The notes: generated by a model not told the origin, from the letters alone. A stretch of 64,000 nt of DNA from Phytophthora hibernalis (GCA_012656075.1 JAAKBF010000390.1:372001-436000); one strand, 5' to 3'; counted from the first letter of the stretch, positions 45,806-58,100 are shown. Made by a program: numbers and translations.

Positions 45806-47047
45806 GCCTCAGTAAGGAGTTGACAAGTAGTTGATCTTTGTATTACGGCAGCATGCAGATAAATTTTGCCTTGGCGGCGCCTGCTAGGAATCCCATGCTG
45901 CTGGAAAAGGGATATATTGCCGCTCCCCACAATGCCTCTCTAAACGCATCGACAATCTAGTGCACGCAGCTCTCACCCACAGCAGCATGCACTACGGAGT
46001 TAGTGTAGTCGATGATGCATGAAGGTCATCCGTCAGACCATGGTGGCGGACTTCAAATGGAGGTGTAGGACAAGCTGCGGCTGCGCAATACCTTCCGAGG
46101 AATCTTAACGTTCTTGACGAGGCGTTTTTGGCGGTACAGGACAGACTGCACCTACGCGTCGGTTGCGAAGCACCTAGCTACCTGCCTCGACTCCTCTGAA
46201 TATGGCCTTTTATCGGCGGTACAGGACAAGCTGCACCCGAGTCATGGGTGCGTAGCGGGCTGTTTCCTGCCATTCTGCAATTTCCCAGACAAACGTGCTC
46301 CCTGTTCCCTCTGGCCTTCAAGGTCATCTATACCGTAGCAGGAATCGCTCACACAGAGAAATCATCCACTCCAGCACGAAGGCTACCGTCACTGTCCTCA
46401 CTTCGGGCACCTCCATTGCGGTATCTCGCGTTTTTCATCTCGTAGGCAGCGTCGAGGTGCTTGAGAAGATCGGCTTTTTGGTCGACGCACACGCGAATGC
46501 AGATAGAGCGGATATCATGTGTGGCGACGTACTTCAGCATCTTGATGATGCTTATAACGAGGAGAACGTCCAACACGTTCCATTTGCGATTTGGAAAATA
46601 ATTAATATCTGTTGTTCTGCCCCTGCTCACCTGTTCAACCCTCACAGCCCCGCTTCGCCTGTCGTCCACCCTGGTTACCTGTTGCACATCAACAGGTAAT
46701 CAGCGCTGCGTACCTGTTGATAGGAAAAACCGTTATATCGAGAGAGTTCCATCACACACACAAAGCTGCATCATCATGCCTACAGCTATTGACGCAGAAG
46801 CACTCAGGGCCCTCGGGATAGAAGCATACGTACGGGACAAGAACATACTCGGTTAGAAAATAACACAAATTTACCGAACGACTGATTCTAGTGAGCTTTA
46901 CAAACCGAGATCTGAGTGCGCATAGACTTGAAGACGAGGCTGCCTCGCGTCCGGTTTTGCCTCGGTGTCTTGACGGACTGCGATTGGTGTAAAGATCAAG
47001 CAAGCGTTAGCGGCAATAGTCGCATTCGTTTTGCCAAATAACCGAGC
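45806..47047. other. no recognisable gene
   Basis: Several open frames (46114-46338, 46295-46699, 46349-46687 minus) have no motif. The phrase GGACAAGCTGC recurs near 46070 and 46226, suggesting a diverged duplication. Nothing else is recognised. Confidence 0.3.
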
Positions 47048-47070
47048 ATGAGGGACACCAGCGACGGCGT

Positions 47071-47255
47071 TGTTCCTTCTCCACGAAGACATGCTCGCTA
47101 CTGAGCAAAATCAAATTGTTTATTTCTCTTGCTTCTTTACCTGGCTGGTCAGGATCCCCATCCTACAGCAAAATCCTCATCCTACCGACAATCTACCACC
47201 AAAAGTCGGGCCGCCGAGCTCTTCTGATGGATACGCAAGGTATCCAGGCAGATCA
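47071..47255 (-). repeat. 3' LTR of chromovirus
   Basis: 185 bases, TGTTCC...GATCA on the plus strand, nearly identical to 52470-52656. Confidence 0.92.
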
Positions 47256-47264
47256 CTTCTCCCC
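47256..47264 (-). other. polypurine tract of chromovirus
   Basis: GGGGAGAAG on the minus strand, directly next to the 3' LTR: the expected plus-strand DNA primer. Confidence 0.75.
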
Positions 47265-47329
47265 GAAAGTCGGAAAATGAATCTCGCTGCTGGCGACTTG
47301 GCGGCGCGCAATGTGCGCTGTCCACCGTA

Positions 47330-47939
47330 TTAGCTTGTAGTCGTCAGCGACCGAGCACCACGCCGTGTGCGTGGAATACGTGGCGCCGCCGACGCCGTCT
47401 GGCCGTGCGAACTCACCAGTAAATATGCAGCCATCGCAGCACTGAGGGGGTGGACGGGACGGTGTTCAATGAACTTCTGAAAAAGCACCGGAACGTCAGA
47501 ACGGATCGTTTCCGCGGGCTCCCACGACTGCTCAATGTCGTCGAGGCCAAACCACTTGACTTGCACCTCCCAACGCTGCGTCTCTGAACTGAGACGGCAC
47601 GCACGAAGCGCTTCAACGAGGTGCCCTCCATGGATGGCCTGCTCCACGAGCTCTTCAGCACGTCCGCGAGCTGCGTCGCGATACAGTTGCAGGCGTGAAG
47701 CGGCGCAGTTCGGTTGCAAACGGGGCAATCAGGTCCTGGACTTCGAACGTGTAGTCATTGACTGCCTTTTGGATGCGCTTGGGGCCACGCCAAACCAAAG
47801 CAAGTTTGTTTCCGCTACGCGCCGTGGCAGTAGCCGCTAAAACAAAATCGCCCTCGCTAAAACGCGGAAGGATTACACCACGCTTCCTGGCATGGCGTTC
47901 ACGTGCAGCGCGGCGACGCTTCTCGCTCGTGTTCGTCAT
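47330..47939 (-). pseudogene. integrase C-terminus and chromodomain
   Basis: The frame at 47939-47655 (RFSEGDFVLAATATARSGNK, then LVWRGPKRI) is the GPY/F-like C-terminal integrase region. The next frame, 47728-47330, carries VQVKWFGLDDIEQSWEPAET, a chromodomain with the KWxGxxxxxxxWEP pattern. In chromoviruses this binds methylated histone H3 and biases insertion. The two are linked by a frame change near 47700. The stop is the TAG at 47330-47332. Confidence 0.8.
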
Positions 47940-47942
47940 TTC

Positions 47943-48954
47943 TCAGTGCATCACGTCCAGCGCTGCGCCTACGCTTGTCACGTGCCGCTTGGTTTCATCC
48001 TCGACCCACATCACCGTCGAAATCAGAGGGTCGCGTGGATGGAGAATGCCGCGTAGGTGAGAGTCTCCAGGTAGCGCAGTGAACGCAGTTAGAGGGGTCT
48101 CGCCGCCGAGACGGTCGGCTGGCATAGTGTTCAATGCTGCTTGAACTACTGGCAACACCCTCGGCCAATCCTGGGCCTGCATCCTGCGCTCACTCAGGAG
48201 CGCTTTCACACCCTTTAGCACTTCTCTGTTCACAACTTCAGCAGTGGCGTTCGCCCACGGCGTGTAGGCGGTCGTGAAGTGATGGTGCGCGCCGAGCGCA
48301 ACACTGCGCTTTTCCATGACTTGGTTCTTAAAATGGGCCCTGGTCAGAGACCCATTGATGCCCGACACCAAAACACTTAAACCAGTCGATCAAGCTCTCG
48401 TAAACTTGGTCAGCCGTGGCTGCTACGCACGCCACCAGCTCAACAAATCCACTCATGCCATCCTTAATCACGAGGACATATTTGAGGCCCCGCTCACGTT
48501 CAATCATTGTCAGAAAATCGAAGTGAAGAACCTCGTTGGGCTTGGTCGCCACGAGAGTTTATCCGAACAGCCTTGGTACACGACCATTTGCAGTAATCAT
48601 GCAATGCAGGCACTCAGCGACAAATGTGGACACATCCATAGCCATCGTTTTCCAGTAGAATAACGCCGACAGGGCAGTTGTGGTGGTTTTGGCGCCGCGG
48701 TGCCCACTAGCACCGGCATGTGCCACCACACAAAGACGCTGCTGCATCTCAGTAGCTGAACGCGGGATCCAGACTTGGTCACCTTCCCGCACCACTAGAC
48801 GGAAGTTTTCGTCATAAGTCGTCACCTCCTGCTCGTCGCTCGGATCCGAAGCGCGACCCAACTCCTGCAGCTCCCGAATCTCGTCTTCGGTTGGCCAAAC
48901 GAACTCTGGGTCCTCAAGCGGCGACACCCGCTCAACCACGGCCAATCTGGCCAC
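47943..48954 (-). pseudogene. integrase zinc-binding and catalytic domains
   Basis: Three adjoining minus-strand frames. 48954-48559 has the HHCC zinc domain (CVVAHAGASGHRGAKT, then CLHC). 48552-48328 has HFDFLTMIERERGLKYVLVI with the first Asp and VSDQGPF with the second. 48371-47943 has TPWANATAEVVNREVLKG with the Glu, completing DDE. Integrase inserts the cDNA into the genome. The frame breaks between domains are small. Confidence 0.82.
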
Positions 48955-50551
48955 ACGGACGACCTCCTGCTCTGATGCAGTAATCGTGCCAGAACCCCAG
49001 CGACTGAGTAAATCCCACAGACGTTTCGCTCCCCAGGCACATGTTCAATAACATACCGGAAAGACATTAGGGAGATCGACCAGTGCTGCAACATATCCGC
49101 CTGGTACCTCGCCATCGTACTATCGACACCATACGGGTTGAAGATGTACACCAAATTGCGGTGATCCGTATAAAGATGAAACACACGAGGACGTAGCAAC
49201 AAGTACTCGAGGCGGCGCGTGGGACTCCACTATAGCAAAAGCTTCTTTCTCGATAGTGGCCCAGCGACTGGAAGCACCTGCAAACCTGCCGCTCAGGAAA
49301 GCAAGTGGCCGATGAAGCTGCTGCTCCAACGACAATTTCATCTCTTCTGGGTTCAACTGCGTGACTACCGCGTCCCAACTGTCTTGACTGACGTCCGTGT
49401 AGAGGCACACCTCGGCGTCCGGGCTGGGGTGTGCCAAAGGCACCATCGTCAATAAAACGGCCTTGACCGCTACCAAATCAGCTTCATCCTCACGCCACCA
49501 ACCCGCGTCGGCTAGCATGAACTTCGAAAGTTTTGCTTTCTTGCGCGAACCCGCGGCCTGCATAGCCTTCTCTAGCGTCGCGTACAGGCGAAGCGTCAAC
49601 TTGTTGTACTCAGGGATGCTTTGACGCATCCAGTTTACAGCACACAAGAATTGTTGGAGATCTCCAGCCGTACGCGGTGGCTGCATCTCGACTAAACCTT
49701 GTACATGTTCGGGGCAGTGGCGCACTCCTTGGGCGGATATCATCTTACCGCACCACTTGACCTCGGTAGCGAAAAACACACGCTTTGCGTGAAGCTTTAG
49801 ACCGTACCGTTCTCAGCGCTCGAGGACTTGGTCGAGAAGCAACATTAGGCCTTCCGCATCAGCTGCATATCCGAGAATGTCGTCCAGCCAGCACAGGATG
49901 CCTTGACCCAACAAATCCCCAAAACTCTCCTCCACCACTGCCTGGCAGTACGCAACCGAGTTGGTTGCGCCCATCGGAACTCTCGTGGGCGTGTACATGC
50001 CACGATGAGTTACAAAAGTGAAGTACTCCTGCAAGTCAGGGTGTAAGGGCAGCTGCCATTAGCCGCGGAACCAATCCAGTACGAAGAAGACCTTCGCACC
50101 CTCGATCTCACCGACGACCACCATCAAGATAGGCATCGGTCAGGGCATCGCCTCCGTCCGATCGTTCACTCTGCGCGTGTCAACCGTCATTTGGGGTCGG
50201 CCGTGGGATCGTAGTCTTGCTCCTTCTTCCGCACAATGCGTGGCGCCGAGGCCCAACGGCTGCGTGTGTTTCTGTACACCAAATTCTTCTCGAGCAGCTT
50301 GGCTACATGTCGGTCGAGAAACTCACGGTCGTTTGGGGGAGCCGGCGCGGCTGTGCCTTGGTGGGTGTTACTCCGAGCTTCAGCCTGACCTTGAGTGGAT
50401 CGACCTTCACAGGCGGGTCATCGCCAAACTCCAGACGGAAGTTGTCCAGTCGGACACGAAGCAAACCCTGAAGCTTAGCCTGCGGTTCCAGACGCAAACC
50501 CATATCAGTAGCAGTATCAAATCGTTTCTCCAGAGTAGCGATCAAATCCAA
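48955..50551 (-). pseudogene. reverse transcriptase and RNase H
   Basis: Minus strand. The RT N-terminal part is around 50551-50060 in broken frames. PTRVPMGATNSVAYCQAVVE and LCWLDDILGYAADAEGL (catalytic LDD in place of the usual YxDD) lie at 50034-49813, then the thumb FLCAVNWMRQSIPEYNK. RNase H follows with CLYTDVSQDSWDAVV, IEKEAFAIVE and, in the next frame, YTDHRNLVYIFNP. These enzymes copy element RNA into DNA in cytoplasmic particles. At least three frame changes are present. Confidence 0.82.
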
Positions 50552-51290
50552 AGCGCGACGGGGTCCATCTTGAGCGTTGCAGCTCGGGTCTCGTGGCGCT
50601 CAATACTATCAGCTTCGGGGTCTACACCAGTTAGGGCCGTACTCTGGCGTCGGCATACCCGTTGAAGGGGTGTTGGGTTCGCCTCAGGTCCGGTAATGAC
50701 CGTATCGTCCACTCCAACAAGCTCCCATTCTGAGCTGATTCTACGTGCACTGGATAAAATTCGGTCGGTGCTGTAGCCCAGAATCTTCATGATCGGTCGA
50801 CACACGTTAAAATCAAGAGTGGTGTTGTCTTCCTCGATGTTGCATGCGAGATTCCTCAGCATCAATGGTCCCGCGGACGTTGTTAGCACTACCTCGCGGA
50901 ATGTTGCCACGCGTGTGATGAAAATCTTTCCACCACCGACTGGCGTGAGCTCCCGAGGCGGAATAACCGCAATTCTCACTGATGTACCGCTCTGCTCCAA
51001 CCTGTCAATGATGCCGCGCGCCACCAGTGAGGTGTCTGCCCCGGAGTCTATCAGTAACGCTTTCAAGGCAAGACCTTCCACAAGCGCATCGACAGTCCCA
51101 GTGTCACCTGAGCTGTCCTCTGTTCTGCCACTTGGGTTCACAACCTCCACGCGGCGCATGTTACCGGGCGGGGGCTGGGAGGATTGCCGGCGTTGCCGGA
51201 GCTCGCGTAGAAGACGGGATGCCTCACCGGGTTCCGCTCGACGGCAGTCACGAACCTGATGGTCCGCTGCGCCACACTTGAGACAGGCCC
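50542..51290 (-). pseudogene. gag zinc knuckle and retropepsin
   Basis: CLKCGAADHQVRDC (C-x2-C-x4-H-x4-C) near 51240-51280 passes in frame into a protease domain with LLIDSGADTSLVARGI (DSGA active site) near 51030-51075 and the flap and second strand downstream. The protease matures the Gag-Pol polyprotein. The frame is open to 50542 and then enters the RT region. Confidence 0.8.
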
Positions 51291-52380
51291 CGGCTGCCTC
51301 TGTCCTTCTGGAGGATTACTCGCGGCTGGTGCAGGCAGATAGCCACCACCACTAGTAGCACCACTGCCACGGTTCTGTTGATGGCCAACACCTCGTCCAC
51401 CAGCACCATTATTACTGCGAGAACTTCCGAAGCGCCGCCACCACCACGACCGCGACCTCGCTGACCTCCGGAGCGTCCCCCATTGCTACTCGACGATGTT
51501 TCATCATCGCGAGAGCTTTCGGAACTCGCTGCCGTTGCGCGCTCCCACGTCATGAACTCACGCATTTTGGTCGTGACCCATGCACAGAAGGGCACGACCT
51601 GACGTTTGTACGTCTTGTTCTCATGTAAACTCAACTGGATTGCGATGGCACTGCGGAACCCCGCAGGCTCTAACGCACGGGATAAATACCCGACGATCCG
51701 ACGCTGCTCGTTCTTGAATGCCACGTCCGTTAAGTTGAACTTCTGCAGGATCGCTTCCAAGTCGGCCTCGAGGTGAGCCATACGACTCTCCGGATCAGGC
51801 CACTTGGTCTGCATCTTGAGCTTCTTCATTGCACCGCGTAGTACACGTACGTGGGCACGCGGGCATCCACTACAGCGTAGTCCACGTACGTGGGCACGTG
51901 GGCTTCCTTGAAGTAGTTGATCCACTGCTGCTCCGAGATCTCAGAAGGCAGGCAGTAACGCTCGTAACGCGCCACACGGCGCTTGGTCAAACTATCTACA
52001 CACGCGCCCACCGGCATGGCGAACGCGCCTTGACCAGTTGTCTGTAGTGCGTTGATCGCCGTGAGGTATGTCTCGTACTTAAGCATAAACTCGCGGCGGT
52101 CTTCCATGATGCGGCCGCTGAAACGCGGCGGTTGGGGCGATGCGGGCGCAGCTGCCACGCGCTGCCACTCGAGGGCTTCTGGACTCGCCGTAGCCATCTC
52201 GGCGTCCTGAACATCTTCGACACCCTCCTCGTCGGCCGTTTCAAACGCCTCGTCGAAGGGGTTAGGGATCTGGAGGCGAAGTCCTGGCGACCTCATCGGC
52301 GGGGACGCCGGCGTTCCTCCACGGCTACGGATACTTGCTGCGGCCATTCGCTCTGCCAACGAATCCGTAGGGCTTGCCAT
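51291..52380 (-). pseudogene. gag capsid region of chromovirus
   Basis: ATG at 52380 (MASPTDSLAERMAAASIRSR), a Pro-rich stretch, then FSGRIMEDRREFMLKYETYL and CLPSEISEQQWINYFKEAHV, typical of a gag capsid. An imperfect duplication of about 35 bases (TACGTGGGCACG repeated near 51850 and 51890) adds HVPTYVDYAV / RVPTYVYYAV and leads to a stop. The next frame continues with MKKLKMQTKWPDPESRMAHL and an RG-rich tail before the zinc knuckle. Confidence 0.75.
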
Positions 52381-52469
52381 ATCTGTCTTGATCCTCGGCT
52401 GTCCTTGTCACGTGCCCGGATTGCACGGAGCTGGAGACCTGGTAAAGACAGGGTATCTAAAGTCGACTA

Positions 52470-52656
52470 TGTTCCTGCTCCACGAAGACATGCTCGCTAC
52501 TGAGCAAAATCTAAACTGTTTATTTCTCTTGCTTCTTTACCTGGCTGGTCAGGATCCCCATCCTACAGCAAAATCCTCATCCTACCGACAATCTACCACC
52601 AAAGAGTCGGGCCGCCGAGCTCTTCTGATGGATACGCAAGGTATCCAGGCAGACCA
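52470..52656 (-). repeat. 5' LTR of chromovirus
   Basis: 187 bases, nearly identical to 47071-47255, followed on the right by the GGCGT duplication. Confidence 0.92.
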
Positions 52657-53091
52657 GGCGTCAAATTGCAGGAGCCTCGACTTTCAAGCCGCATGGCGAC
52701 TCCGGTGGCCGGCGGCACGAACATGTTGCTGTGGAGCGATTCGGATGGTTCCGACTCCTCTGCCTCTGAGTTCGAGTTTTCGGGACATGAGGCTGTGACA
52801 GCGGTGGGGGCTCATGATGCAGATGGAGAGATCACACATGGAAAAATGACTTTAACATGTAACACTTCAACGAGTTGAAGTTGAGTACGTCTGTCTGTCA
52901 CATCAGGAAATGACCCTCTACGGTACGCGAAACTATTCAGGCCCATATTCGGTTCAGCAGGTAACAGGTCGTCCAACTCGTTGCGAACCAACTAACAGCT
53001 CACCAGTACTGACAACAGGCGACCAGGGACCACAGGTACTTAACAGGCGAGTAGTGCTGGAACAACAGATGATAATTAGCACCCTTGCGAT

Positions 53092-53701
53092 TTGGCGAAT
53101 ACGGCGGTCGGTGGTGGATCACAGGATGAAATTTTAACTCCTGACCGAGGTCAGCGCGATGGAGATCACGTTTTACATCGTGGTGGTAGTTTTATTCGTG
53201 ATGGCGGAGTCCCTGACGATGGAGGGAACGGCGTGCGGGGAAGTGGAGATGGCGTTCAAGGTAGGCTTCGTGGAGGTGGAGGTGGGGCTTGAGACGGTGA
53301 ACGTGACGTTGTACGAGTTCGTGGATGTAGGGCTGACGGCGATGTAAGTGACGCTGTACGAGTTCGTGAAGGTGGGGCTGACGGCGATGTAAGTGACGCT
53401 GTACGATTTCGTGGAGGTGGAGCTGACGGCGATGTAGATGACGTTGTACGAGTCCGTGGGGGTAGGGCTGACGGAGATGTAAGTGACGCTGTTCGAGTTC
53501 GTGGAGGTGGAGCTAACGGCGATGTAGGTGACGTTGTACGCGTCCGTGGCGGTGGGGTTGACGATTTCGGAGGTAATGTTGCGCGAGTCCGTGGGGATGG
53601 AGTTGAGGTTGGGGATGACGACGATGGAATGAACCCTGTTCGAGTTCGTGGATGTGGAGGTGAGGCTGGTCGCGAGTACACTTCAGTGAATTCCCAGTAA
53701 A
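53092..53701 (+). CDS. RGG/DGD tandem-repeat ORF, unrecognised
   Basis: A plus-strand frame open from about 53092 to TAA at 53699-53701 apart from one TGA near 53290. It reads GGSFIRDGGVPDDGGNGVRG and then about eight 15-residue repeats of the type VRVRGGGADGDVSDA. The opposite strand is also open across the array and would encode Ser/Pro/Thr-rich repeats. No ATG begins the frame. A related unit (VRVRGGGVGAHDDGVNTVRL) appears at about 54650, so both may belong to one element-borne gene. Function unknown: RG repeats often bind RNA, but that is only an analogy. Confidence 0.35.
53270..53660 (+). repeat. 45-bp tandem repeat array
   Basis: About eight head-to-tail 45-base units such as CGTGGAGGTGGAGCTGACGG followed by CGATGTAAGTGACGCTGTAC and GAGTT, with substitutions but no length change except toward the right end. 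The unit length is a multiple of three and the plus frame is kept. Confidence 0.85.
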
Positions 53702-54635
53702 CGCCAACCGATCATGACTCCAGAGTATACGCATTAGCTCCGAGTACAAGCAGGCTATCTAGCACCGCGGCTATGCAATTGCCAGACTATTGAGTAAAAT
53801 TACCATCATACCGGTATGCGCTGGACGGTTCATTCCCAAATTCAAGGTACGAGGTGGAACATTTGCTTGGGCTCGTCACCCTGCAGGTCGGGTCTCGCCC
53901 CAGATAGTGTTCGCACAAACACTAACTGTACTGTTAACACTACGGTTTGCAAACTGTTAGTGTATAGCAAATATGACATAGGAGTGAGGCGGTTAGCGCA
54001 CAAGCGTTCGGACTGGCGCGCGCAGGAAGCGTTTGAAGTGGATGACCACGCCTGGTATTCACACTTGTATATTATAGTGTGCGCTCTCGTCTCGATTGGT
54101 TCAAGTAATGAGGTTGATAAGTGTCTGTGTATCGCCACGAGTCATCTCAATCCAGCTCTGGTTTAAGCGGATTCATTTCCCTTTCCCAATTATCTATGTA
54201 GTTCCCTACCTTCCATCGCACCACTCACTACCAGTAGCAATGGCTACTGCGAAAGTCATCCTAGTTATTGTTTAGAGCTGCGGAACGCACAAACAGACAT
54301 ACACGTTTGCAAACCCCACTTACTGTTAGTTAGTGTGTAGTAAATTGTACAAAACATGTATGCGGAGTACACTAGCCCCAGAGGTACAATCGTGCCCATG
54401 CCGTAGTTGGGGTGCCTGAACGCAACCGCGGATGCTCGTAGAGTTTACGACATAGACACTAAATACCGGTACGATAATCTGATTGTATAATATCGATCGT
54501 TACTCTGGATTAATGATTTTCAAGTGTGCACATCAGAGAACTCAAAAGCAGCCAATGAACTCGGGAATCAGGGTTGAAACCACGTACTCGTCATTGAGAT
54601 GTACTCGGAAATAAGGACGATCCGGTGAGGCTCAC
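53702..54635. other. spacer with a diverged direct repeat
   Basis: No gene. A diverged direct repeat links about 53912-53970 and 54285-54345: both contain CGCACAAAC, GTTTGCAAAC and TGTTAGT-TGTRTAGYAAAT in the same order. Its origin is unknown. Confidence 0.4.
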
Positions 54636-55136
54636 GATGATGAAATGAAAGCTGTGCGAGTTCGTGGAGGTGGCGTTGGGGCTCACGACGATGGCGTGAA
54701 CACTGTACGACTCGGTATTGACATTATGCACCATTGGGGTGGCGGTCAAGATGGTGGAGTAAATACTGCACCAACTTGTGGGACTGAGTATGTACGCAAG
54801 TGTGATGCTAACAAAGAGGGATGTGAACCAAACGTGCGTGCGATTGCTTCATTTGCGTTGGCTGTCGTTAAGTGGATGGAAACATATATTCAAAGATCTA
54901 GAGCAAATTCTCAGAGTTACTGGTGATGCTGAACAAAATGAAATTATCAGTGACACGAACAATTTTCTTCACGAGTCTTTTTCTTCTTCCAATTGAAATC
55001 GAAATCGGCTGTATGAGCGGCAGTGGAGGAAACGAAGGACTGCAACCAGCGCGAGTGCAACTCGTGAAAAGAAGCTAGCTCCTCTAAGTTGCGAGGACCG
55101 CGCGAATGTTTTGAAGAGGCTCCTGCAATCATTAGG
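54636..55136 (+). pseudogene. Helitron-upstream ORF fragments
   Basis: Plus-strand fragments: KAVRVRGGGVGAHDDGVNTV, then GTEYVRKCDANKEGCEPNVR, AIASFALAVVKWMETYIQRS and, in another frame, LSCEDRANVLKRLLQSLGLE. They precede the DUF6570-like block in the same orientation, so I take them as the decayed N-terminal part of the Helitron protein. I do not recognise the domains. Confidence 0.3.
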
Positions 55137-55139
55137 ACT

Positions 55140-58100
55140 AGAACGTCTAGACGAGTGTTTCTGAGTCTCCTGTGACCGATTAGTTCGTCGTGGAGAAGCT
55201 CACCGTAAGGATGCAGCTGACTGGTATTACATGGCTCAGATGCGACGCATCTTTGGAGATGTGGATCCGACGCTTCCTCGAAAACTCGCCTGCCTTCGTA
55301 ATGTATTTCAGAGGAACGATGGTATCGTCATGAAGCTTTCACCAATACACGAATACAACTGGTCATTTGACAGCATGGTTTAGCGTATGCAATACCTGCA
55401 ATGAGTCTATTCAACGCGGTTGCCTTCCAAAAATTTCAATTTCGAATGGCTTTTTCATTGGATGTCTTCCGGGCGATCATTCGCTAGGTCTAACACTACC
55501 CGAGCGCTATACGGTTCTACGAGATGCGTGGTCGCACTCGCAGCACTTCGTATGTGGAATACTTAGTGACGAGGTGAACAAGAGTTCCCGAGTTCCAACT
55601 AAAAGTCAAAAGTAGAAAACGAAGTGCGTAGTTCGAGAGAAAATCAATTAAATGATTGTTGTTTAAGTGTTGTTGTAAGGGGAAAGCACCTCGAGCGATA
55701 ACCCCCATTGTCTTCTCTTGACTATACTGGCCGCAGCCATAGAAGGAAGCTACACGCATGCAGGAGCAGTTCTTAGAAACCCACAGGTCTCACTCGCAAG
55801 AACTCTCTTTCTTCTCCCTCATAGTCAAAGCTACATGGTCAAAAACCTCAACCACCACTCTCGGACATTCAACAAGCATGATTCGTACCCATATCCCCTC
55901 ATAAAAGCAACCAAAGTGACCACTGGAAGCACTTAGTGTCTCGTAGGTTCAACTGGTAAGTGTTGCAGCCATGACACGTGTGATGCGCGGAGGGCGGCAT
56001 CGCTGTATCCGCTCACACTGCATTGCGTTTGACTGTACGCCAGCCCCACCGGTTGCTTTGTTGCCGTGCTCGATTAATGAATGTTCCAATTTTCGTGTGG
56101 CATCGGTCGGCGACTTCACTGAAGCACATACAAACAAATTTAGGAAGATCCATGCCATTCGTGGCCAGCGCGTCCAAGACGTATTTAACTTCTAAAATCT
56201 CAATAATTGCCTGTACTCCTCTGTTGCGCTCAATAGCAAGTTATTAAACGAGCTGCTCGAACCTGAATTGGTTGATCAGCTCGTCATGGATCAGCTTGAG
56301 GACGATTCCGGTACGGTTAGGAGTGAGATGAACAGAGAGCAAGAAAATGTTCGCGGGCACTCCGACGACTGGAATGAGACCACTGCGGATGATGAAGTGG
56401 CTGTCGCAGAGCGGAGAATTGGACTGCCAGAGTCCTGCTATCTCCGGAGGAGTCTACGATGAAAAACGGAGACGGAACTTTTGTGAAGCGTTCAAACCAA
56501 TTATCGATGGACGTATCGGGTTACTTGCTCGCAAAGATGTTTCCACACTTGTTCCGTACGGGCGGGGGCATCCCGGGGAGAGTAGACAAAAGCAGTATCG
56601 CTAAAGGAGTGTTTTAAGTACTACGGACGAAAATTCGCAGAAGGTGAGCTTTTTACTGTGGTTTTCTTCGATCTCATTTCGATGAAAAAGATATACACGC
56701 AAAACTCGATACGATGTCAGCGGTTTCCGATATGTACAATGGTTATGATACGATTGACGCCGGTACATTGCGGCGAGCACTCCTCGAAAATGAACAACAT
56801 CGCCAGGGACAACGACCCGTCTGCAGGGAACCTAGGTCGCTTGCCCATAAGTTCCTGAAAACAGTCAAAATTGCGTCTGCGGCAGTCTGGGGGAGCAATG
56901 CAGAACGGTTTAAGTGCAGACAGAATGCCATTGCGTACCAAACACGGTTTGGTCAGCCATCTTTGTTGATCACGCTCACACCAAATACCGATAATTCTCT
57001 TGCGATGTCCTATTATGCTGGTAAGGCTTCTGTGAACTCCTGGTCGACGTTCTAGAAGCCCAACTTCCAAGCAAAACCGAGCTACGTGAAGCAAGCTTGG
57101 GTAATGACAGCGCATCAGCTCGTTTGTTCATGTACCAAGTGAGTGTGTTTATCAAGCACGTATTAGGAAAAGATCCCGTGACTAAGCAACAGATGCCAGT
57201 TACCGGCCTGCTTGGAGAAGTTAGCGCATATTTTGGCATAGTTGAGACGCAAGGCCGAGGAACGCTACATATTCATTTCTTGATTTGGCTAGCTAAAGTG
57301 CCATCGAGCACTTCCGAGCTCGCAAAATCACTGAATGGACCAGATTGTACAAAGTTTCTGGCGTCAGTTATATCTTACGTGGATAGCGTCGTGAGCAACA
57401 AGCTTCCTCTTCCAATTGAGCGGTACTCTTGCGCTAAATGTGGAAGCCCGTACTCCGAGATCGGTTGTCTTCCTATACCTACGAGAACCCACCAGGATCC
57501 TCGACGTGGAATATACAGCGCTTGCAAACACAAAGACATTGCCGAACCAGCTCTTCTATACTGTAAACAGTGTAAGACAAAGGTTAGCTCCCAGCACGTT
57601 TTACGAAATCTGCTTTACAAGCACGACCTGTGTATTGGTCACCATGGGAACGCCAGCTGACAGCAGATGAGATCGAATATGTCACCCGCACTGAGGCGGG
57701 ATGCCGGGATACAATCAAACACGCTGTGTATGTCGTTAATGACCGTGAACGGGTCCAAATGACTTTGCGAAACGAATCCAGCAATCTTGAGAATGCATAT
57801 GGCCTAGTTTCGAGACCGGATACATATCAGCTGAACGTTGGAAACGATTCCCAAATGAAGTTCTGCTCTAGTGAAGACGATCCCTTCAGTCTGACGTTTA
57901 ATTACGCTTCATTTAGATATCCCCGCCAATGGTGTCTACTGTTGATTTGATGCGTTGCATCTTAACTGTCGCGGATTAAGATGCGTGCATCAAATATTAA
58001 GATGCACGCATCTTATTCATCTCGGGTTTTATGTATCAGTCGAGCATTGACAAATTTTGCTGTTCAAACCAGAAAATTAAATTATAATACGCTTAACCCA

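Larger units (their letters stand above)
47071..52656 (-). mobile_element. chromovirus (Ty3/Gypsy) retrotransposon, full length
   Basis: Both LTRs (about 186 bases) are flanked by GGCGT (47066-47070 and 52657-52661). The element lies on the minus strand, with the 5' LTR at 52470-52656. A purine tract GGGGAGAAG directly precedes the 3' LTR. The interior reads gag, protease, reverse transcriptase, RNase H, integrase, chromodomain, the Ty3/Gypsy order with the chromodomain that directs integration to marked chromatin. The two LTRs differ at about three substitutions and two single-base indels, so it inserted recently. Several frame changes in pol are present; some may be sequence errors. Confidence 0.92.
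47048..52878 (+). pseudogene. small ORF split by chromovirus insertion
   Basis: ATG at 47048 (in-frame TAA just before) gives seven codons (MRDTSDG) plus two bases, then the LTR element begins. Skipping the element and one copy of its GGCGT duplication, the same frame continues at 52662 with KLQEPRLSSRMATPVAGG, then SDSDGSDSSASEFEFSGHEA, to TGA at 52876-52878, 79 codons in all. This shows that the insertion hit an open frame. The product is acidic and low-complexity and I do not recognise it. It could be the 5' end of the Helitron-related ORFs downstream. Confidence 0.5.

Noticed and set aside
53256..53681. Minus-strand Ser/Pro/Thr-repeat frame in the 45-bp array
   Set aside because: Open because of the repeat composition; no start, no motif, and the plus frame fits the neighbouring ORFs better. 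Kept only as a note in the array entry.
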